Below are positions 59,814-64,000 of a stretch of 64,000 nt of DNA, in pieces. The DNA lies in NCBI GenBank assembly GCA_041396905.1, contig JAWKXQ010000001.1:327026-391025 (forward strand), read 5' to 3'. The stretch is from JACXVD01 sp020446665 (GTDB lineage: Bacteria; Pseudomonadota; Alphaproteobacteria; Sphingomonadales; Sphingomonadaceae). Below the pieces are notes generated by a model. That model was not told where the DNA came from, did not search any database, and saw only the letters and a list, made by a program, of their open reading frames with translations. Position 1 is the stretch's first letter. Every line of letters starts with the position of its first letter. The position numbers and the translations under genes were made by a program.

Positions 59814-60779
59814 GTGATCCGTTCCGTTATCCGGGGAAGCGGGTCTGCCCTTCCAAAGCGCCGCGTCACCAATGCTGAACTGGCGGATCAGGTCGATACC
59901 AGCGATGAATGGATTGTAGAGCGCACGGGTATTCGTGCCAGGCATATAGCCGGTGATGATGAAACGACTTCCACCCTTGCGATCGCCGCTGCCCGTAACG
60001 CGCTGGACGCTGCCGGGATTGAGCCTGAAAGCATTGGCCTGATCGTTCTGGCCACAGCTACCCCGGACCAGACTTTCCCCGCCACCGCGACCAGGGTTCA
60101 GGCTGCACTGGGCTGCACTGGCGGGGTCGCATTCGATGTTGCGGCGGTCTGCACCGGCTTCCTTTACGCACTGGCAACCGCCGATTCGCTGCTCCGGACG
60201 GGCATGGCGAAGCGCGCGCTGGTGATCGGCGCAGAGACATTCAGCCGCATCCTCGACTGGGAAGACCGGACGACATGTGTGCTTTTCGGCGACGGGGCAG
60301 GCGCTCTGGTGCTGGAAGCGCAAGAGGTCGCAGAAGATGGTCCCGGCATCATCACTTCACGGCTTCATGCCGATGGCAGGCATAATGAACTGCTCTATGT
60401 CGATGGCGGCCCATCGACCACCGGCACGGTCGGCAAATTGCGCATGAAGGGCCGCGAAGTGTTCCGCCATGCGGTGGTAAACCTTTCGAGTGTTCTCAAT
60501 GAAGTGCTTGATGATGCGGGTGTTTCCGCTGACCAGATCGACTGGGTCGTGCCGCATCAGGCCAATGCCCGCATCCTTGATGCGACAGCGCGTAAGCTGA
60601 ATCTGCCTGCTGAGAAAGTTGTCGTCACGGTGGACCAGCATGCCAATACGTCCGCCGCATCCGTGCCCTTGGCGTTTGATACGGCATGGCGCGACGGGCG
60701 GATCAAACCCGGTGATCTGGTGATGTTCGAAGCCATGGGCGGCGGCTTTACCTGGGGTGCCAGCCTGGCGCGGATGTAG
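59814..60779 (+). CDS. fabH: Beta-ketoacyl-ACP synthase III
   Basis: 321 residues from GTG 59814, directly abutting the plsX stop and preceded by AAGGAG inside plsX. Catalytic triad visible: Cys in DVAAVCTGFLYAL, His in VPHQANARILDA and Asn in DQHANTSAASVPLA. Starts fatty-acid synthesis by condensing an acyl-CoA with malonyl-ACP. Confidence 0.97.
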   Translation: MIRSVIRGSGSALPKRRVTNAELADQVDTSDEWIVERTGIRARHIAGDDETTSTLAIAAARNALDAAGIEPESIGLIVLATATPDQTFPATATRVQAALGCTGGVAFDVAAVCTGFLYALATADSLLRTGMAKRALVIGAETFSRILDWEDRTTCVLFGDGAGALVLEAQEVAEDGPGIITSRLHADGRHNELLYVDGGPSTTGTVGKLRMKGREVFRHAVVNLSSVLNEVLDDAGVSADQIDWVVPHQANARILDATARKLNLPAEKVVVTVDQHANTSAASVPLAFDTAWRDGRIKPGDLVMFEAMGGGFTWGASLARM

Positions 60780-60831
60780 GATGCCAGCATTGCCTTGGTG
60801 AAAACCGCGTAAATCCTTGCCTCCAATTGCG

Positions 60832-60860
60832 TTGACAGACGTAAACCGATAGACTTAGCT
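60832..60860 (+). promoter_or_regulatory. Candidate promoter for ihfA-merR
   Basis: Consensus -35 TTGACA (60832-60837), 17-bp spacer, weaker -10 TTAGCT (60855-60860), 39 bp before the ihfA ATG. Confidence 0.5.
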
Positions 60861-60898
60861 AAAGCATTGCAAGGTGCTGATTGCAGGGAGGATTGCCG

Positions 60899-61195
60899 AT
60901 GCGCTCTGTTGGAACTTTGACCCGGGCCGACCTGGCCGAGACCGTCAATCGCAAGATGGGCTTCTCCCGTGCGGAATCGCTCTCCATGGTTGAGGCGATC
61001 CTCGATCACATGTCGAACGCGCTGGAAAAGGGCGAGAACGTCAAGATTTCCGGTTTTGGAAGCTTTGTCCTGCGCGACAAAAAGGAACGCATTGGCCGGA
61101 ACCCCAAGACCGGCGTGGAAGTTCCGATCACCCCGCGCCGGGTAATGACCTTCCGGGCGAGCCAGTTGCTCAAGGACCGCATTGCCAAGGGCTGA
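60899..61195 (+). CDS. ihfA: Integration host factor subunit alpha
   Basis: 98 residues from ATG 60899 with GGGAGGA 7-8 bp upstream. LTRADLAETVNRKMGFSRAES, VKISGFGSFVLRDKKERIGRNPKTG and PRRVMTFRASQLLK are the IHF/HU fold; the GRNPKTG arm with the DNA-intercalating proline is present. Bends DNA as a dimer with IhfB. merR-type gene follows after 8 bp. Confidence 0.95.
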   Translation: MRSVGTLTRADLAETVNRKMGFSRAESLSMVEAILDHMSNALEKGENVKISGFGSFVLRDKKERIGRNPKTGVEVPITPRRVMTFRASQLLKDRIAKG

Positions 61196-61203
61196 TCGCA
61201 TTT

Positions 61204-61644
61204 ATGTCTGACCTGGAATTTGACGACGGCAAGGAAGAGGGCGCGCTTCGCACGATCGGTGAAGTGAGCAAGGCGCTTGATATCAAGAGCCATGTGCTGC
61301 GCTATTGGGAACAGCAATTCCCGATGCTTGACCCGCTCAAGCGCAGCGGTGGCCGTCGTTATTACCGGCCGGAAGACGTCGCGCTGATCCAGCGGATCGA
61401 CGAGCTTGTGAACAAGCAGGGCTATACGCTCAAAGGCGCTAAACAGGCGCTGGAAGAGCCTGCTGTTGCAGAGGCAACGGTGCTTGATCGCGATGAAGAT
61501 GAAGTGGCGGCCGCTGAAACTACTCCTCTGGTGGAGAGTAACGCTGAGAGCGACAACGTCACGGAAGACGATGCCGCCCTTTCCCGAAGTGAAATTATCG
61601 AGCGCCTCAAGGATATTCGGGAAAAGCTGGCCGCAGCTCTGTAA
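61204..61644 (+). CDS. MerR family transcriptional regulator
   Basis: 146 residues. RTIGEVSKALDIKSHVLRYWEQQFPMLDPLKRSGGRRYYRPEDV is the MerR winged helix; the rest is an acidic, low-complexity region (EDEDEVAAAETTPLVE) and a C-terminal helix SRSEIIERLKDIREKLAAAL. No metal-binding cysteines, so not a metal sensor. The plsX-fabH-ihfA-merR order is typical of alphaproteobacteria. Confidence 0.92.
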   Translation: MSDLEFDDGKEEGALRTIGEVSKALDIKSHVLRYWEQQFPMLDPLKRSGGRRYYRPEDVALIQRIDELVNKQGYTLKGAKQALEEPAVAEATVLDRDEDEVAAAETTPLVESNAESDNVTEDDAALSRSEIIERLKDIREKLAAAL

Positions 61645-61683
61645 TCTTTGGTCACTCCGCAGGGCGCGCGAGTTCCTCAATCG

Positions 61684-64000
61684 CTATGCTGCGACGAGTT
61701 CTTCTGCGGCATGCAGGTCCACGCTGACCAGACGGCTCACCCCCTTTTCGATCATGGTCACACCAAACAGGCGGTGCATGCGGCTCATCGTAACCGCGTT
61801 GTGCGTGACGATCAGATAGCGGGTCTCCGTCTCTCCGACCATCCAGTCGAGCAGATCGCAGAAGCGGTCAATATTGGCATCGTCGAGCGGCGCATCGACT
61901 TCGTCCAGCACGCAGATCGGGGCGGGATTGGTCAGGAACAGCGCGAAAATCAGCGCAGTGGCTGTCAGCGCCTGTTCCCCGCCTGACAGTAGCGTGAGCG
62001 ATTGCAGTTTCTTGCCCGGCGGCTGCGCGTAGATTTCGAGGCCTGCCTCCAGCGGGTCGTCGCTGTCGACCAGTGCCAGATGGGCTGCGCCACCTTCGAA
62101 CAGGCGGGTAAAGAGCACGCGGAAATGCGCATCAACCTGTTCAAAGGCTGCCCGCAGCCGTTCGCGCCCTTCGCGGTTGAGATTGCCGATGGATCCGCGC
62201 AGGCGGTTGACGGCCTCGACCAGTTCTGCCTGCTCCGCCGCGCTGGAGCCATGCTGTTCTTCCAGCTTTTCCAGCTCTTCCGCAGCGACCAGATTGACCG
62301 GGCCAATCCGTTCTCGGCTGGCGGAGAGCCGGTCCATTTCCTCTGATTCCAGCGCCGAATTGCGCACTTCCCCCGCGTCAAAGTTGAACCGTTCAGCCAG
62401 CAAAGGCGGGGGGCATTGGAATCGTTCGCCGGAGATGCGTGCCATTTCGCTGCGGCGGGCTTCCTCATTTTCAGCGCGTGCAGCCAGCCCAGCCCGGTTT
62501 TCACGCGCAGTAGCAAGCGTTTCGTTCGCGGTGGCAAAGGCCCGATCGGCCTGTTCTGCGCGGGCCTGCATTTCGGCTACCGCTGCTTCAGCCTTGGCAA
62601 GCTCTGCGCTGAGCCGTTCACGCACCGCGTCACCTTGTTCGATCTCGCGCATCAGCCCTTCAGGCTTGGCTGCGAACACCGCGCGCTCTTCTTCAATCTC
62701 TTCGAACCGGCGGCCCATATCCGACAGGCGGCGGGCGGCGTCCCCGGCGCGGGTCTGCCAGCTCGTCATGTCTGTGCGCTGGGCGGCCACCCGTTCGCGC
62801 GCCACGGCCAGCGCCTGATCATGCGATGCCAGTTCTGCTGCACTCGCCTGCATCAGGCTGCGTGCCGCTTCATTCCTGGCTTGCGCAGCATCCAGTGTTG
62901 CCCGGCCGGCATCCTGCGAGGGGAGAGAGGCGAGCTTTTCCTGCGCGCTGGAGAATTCTCCTTCGACCTGCTTGCGGCGCTCAGCCAGATCCTGCGAATT
63001 TGCCGCCAGCTCGGCCAACTTGCTGGCATGGCGTTCCCGCGCCGCCTCAGCCTGATCGAGGACGCGCAGGGCCTGCCTCTCTGCCTCCGCGCTTTCGCCA
63101 ACCATCCGCTCCGCACCGATCAACTCGCGCTGCAGCGAATAAAGCTCTTCCTGTGCGGATTGCTGGGAGGTTTCCGCCGTCTGCGCCGCTTCGCGCAGGG
63201 CGGGAAGCTGGCTTTCCAGCTCTGCTAGCCGATTCTCCGCTTCCAGCCGTGCCGCTTCTGCAGCACCTTCGCCGCGCGCGACAAAGCCATCCCACCGGCG
63301 CAGATGCCCGCTCTTGGTGACGAGCCATTCGCCGGGGCCCAGCAACCGGCCGTCATCGCTGTCTGCAACATGGACCAGCGCCAGCCTCGCGGCCAGTTCG
63401 GGCGGGCAGCCGGGGACATGAAGAGCGAGATTGTCGGCAACGGGGGAGGGCGCAGCACCGCCTGTCCAGAAACGTCCTTCCTTGCCGTCTGCGGGCTTGC
63501 CCACGGGTGCCTTGGCATCGCGGCCAAGCACAGCCGCCAGTGCGCGTTCATAGCCCGGCTGAGCCCGCATGAGGTCCAGCGCTGTTGGCAAACCTTCGCG
63601 CCCCTTGGCTTGCCGCGCGCGGGCTTCCCGGTCACGTGCCAAAGCGGTGTATTCGCGTTCGATCCCTGCCAGATCAGCCTTGGCGGAAGCGAAAGCGCTG
63701 GCGGCTTCATCACGAATCGCCTGCAATTCTCCCTTGCGCCCCTGCATGGCTTCGAGTGCGGCCCGGGCTTGCGCCAGAACTTTGCCTGCCTGTTCCACGC
63801 CAGCCTGAGCTTGCTCGACGGCCAAGACAGGATCGCCTTGTTCGGCGAGAGTTGCGCGGATTTCCTGCTGGCGGTGCATCTCGGCATCCAGACGGTCGAT
63901 CCGTGACTGGGTTTGTGCCAGCTCCGATTCTGCCACCCGCCATTCGGCTTCGACACCGGCATGGTCCGCTGTCGCCTTTGCCAGCGCAAGTTCTGCCGCC
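61684..64000 (-). CDS. smc: Chromosome segregation protein SMC (5' part beyond window edge)
   Basis: The frame is open from the window edge to a stop at 61684, giving the C-terminal two thirds of SMC (about 772 residues). Coiled coil flanks a hinge (LDLMRAQPGYERALAAVLGRDAKAP to HLRRWDGFVARG). The C-terminal ATPase lobe carries the signature LTLLSGGEQALTATALIFALF and Walker B ICVLDEVDAPLDDANIDRF. SMC with ScpAB organises and segregates the chromosome. The Walker A half is outside the window. Confidence 0.95.
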   Translation of the reverse strand, partial: AAELALAKATADHAGVEAEWRVAESELAQTQSRIDRLDAEMHRQQEIRATLAEQGDPVLAVEQAQAGVEQAGKVLAQARAALEAMQGRKGELQAIRDEAASAFASAKADLAGIEREYTALARDREARARQAKGREGLPTALDLMRAQPGYERALAAVLGRDAKAPVGKPADGKEGRFWTGGAAPSPVADNLALHVPGCPPELAARLALVHVADSDDGRLLGPGEWLVTKSGHLRRWDGFVARGEGAAEAARLEAENRLAELESQLPALREAAQTAETSQQSAQEELYSLQRELIGAERMVGESAEAERQALRVLDQAEAARERHASKLAELAANSQDLAERRKQVEGEFSSAQEKLASLPSQDAGRATLDAAQARNEAARSLMQASAAELASHDQALAVARERVAAQRTDMTSWQTRAGDAARRLSDMGRRFEEIEEERAVFAAKPEGLMREIEQGDAVRERLSAELAKAEAAVAEMQARAEQADRAFATANETLATARENRAGLAARAENEEARRSEMARISGERFQCPPPLLAERFNFDAGEVRNSALESEEMDRLSASRERIGPVNLVAAEELEKLEEQHGSSAAEQAELVEAVNRLRGSIGNLNREGRERLRAAFEQVDAHFRVLFTRLFEGGAAHLALVDSDDPLEAGLEIYAQPPGKKLQSLTLLSGGEQALTATALIFALFLTNPAPICVLDEVDAPLDDANIDRFCDLLDWMVGETETRYLIVTHNAVTMSRMHRLFGVTMIEKGVSRLVSVDLHAAEELVAA

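Overview
The window is high-GC DNA from an alphaproteobacterium, most likely Sphingomonadales and plausibly Erythrobacteraceae. This is inferred from protein resemblance and gene order: a subclass B3 metallo-beta-lactamase of the kind described from Erythrobacter, a GTTC-N7-GTTC SOS box, the rpmF-plsX-fabH-ihfA-merR run, and a CobT subunit. No rRNA, tRNA or CRISPR array was recognised. Genes are densely packed. Three convergent pairs share a single CTAG as both stop codons.

Layout. 1-5.5 kb: edge-truncated lactate dehydrogenase, a blaI/blaR1-like pair, creD and a YeeE/YedE transporter pair. 5.5-10.7 kb: a small Flp pilin, a truncated O-methyltransferase fused head-to-head with a hydroxylase remnant (a deletion scar), a secreted TPR-CHAT protein, and a membrane GGDEF protein with a degenerate active site. 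10.8-17.8 kb: bamD, SOS-controlled recN, a small membrane protein, a DUF559 nuclease-like gene bracketed by inverted repeats, ligA carrying an in-frame palindromic insertion, a CinA-like gene and prmA. 17.8-23.7 kb: B3 metallo-beta-lactamase and SDR in one operon with prmA; then sdhCDA, followed not by sdhB but by an AT-richer HNH endonuclease and a parDE module. 23.7-33 kb: housekeeping genes (DUF4197, priA, GST, CPBP protease, transaldolase-like fsa, cobT, two secreted proteins, nitroreductase).

33.1-50.3 kb is the most striking block: a secreted TPR-CHAT (caspase-like) protein translationally coupled to a TpsB outer-membrane transporter and a giant (about 4,000-codon) glycine-rich TpsA exoprotein with a C-terminal cysteine pair. 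This looks like two-partner secretion with a dedicated CHAT protease. 50.3-56 kb: cysS, a 2OG-Fe(II) oxygenase, an acetolactate-synthase-like ThDP enzyme and an aldehyde dehydrogenase. Several of these and the TpsA middle carry clustered frameshifts that look like sequence error, because cysS should be essential. 56-64 kb: a small two-gene unit, an S24 repressor, an MBL-fold hydrolase, MAPEG protein, rpmF-plsX-fabH, ihfA, a MerR regulator, and the 3' part of smc running off the edge.

Leading candidates for something undescribed are (1) the CHAT-TpsB-TpsA operon and (2) the DUF559 gene flanked by inverted repeats, with a related repeat-only element inserted in-frame in the neighbouring ligA. 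All assignments rest on reading the translated sequence; no database search was run.
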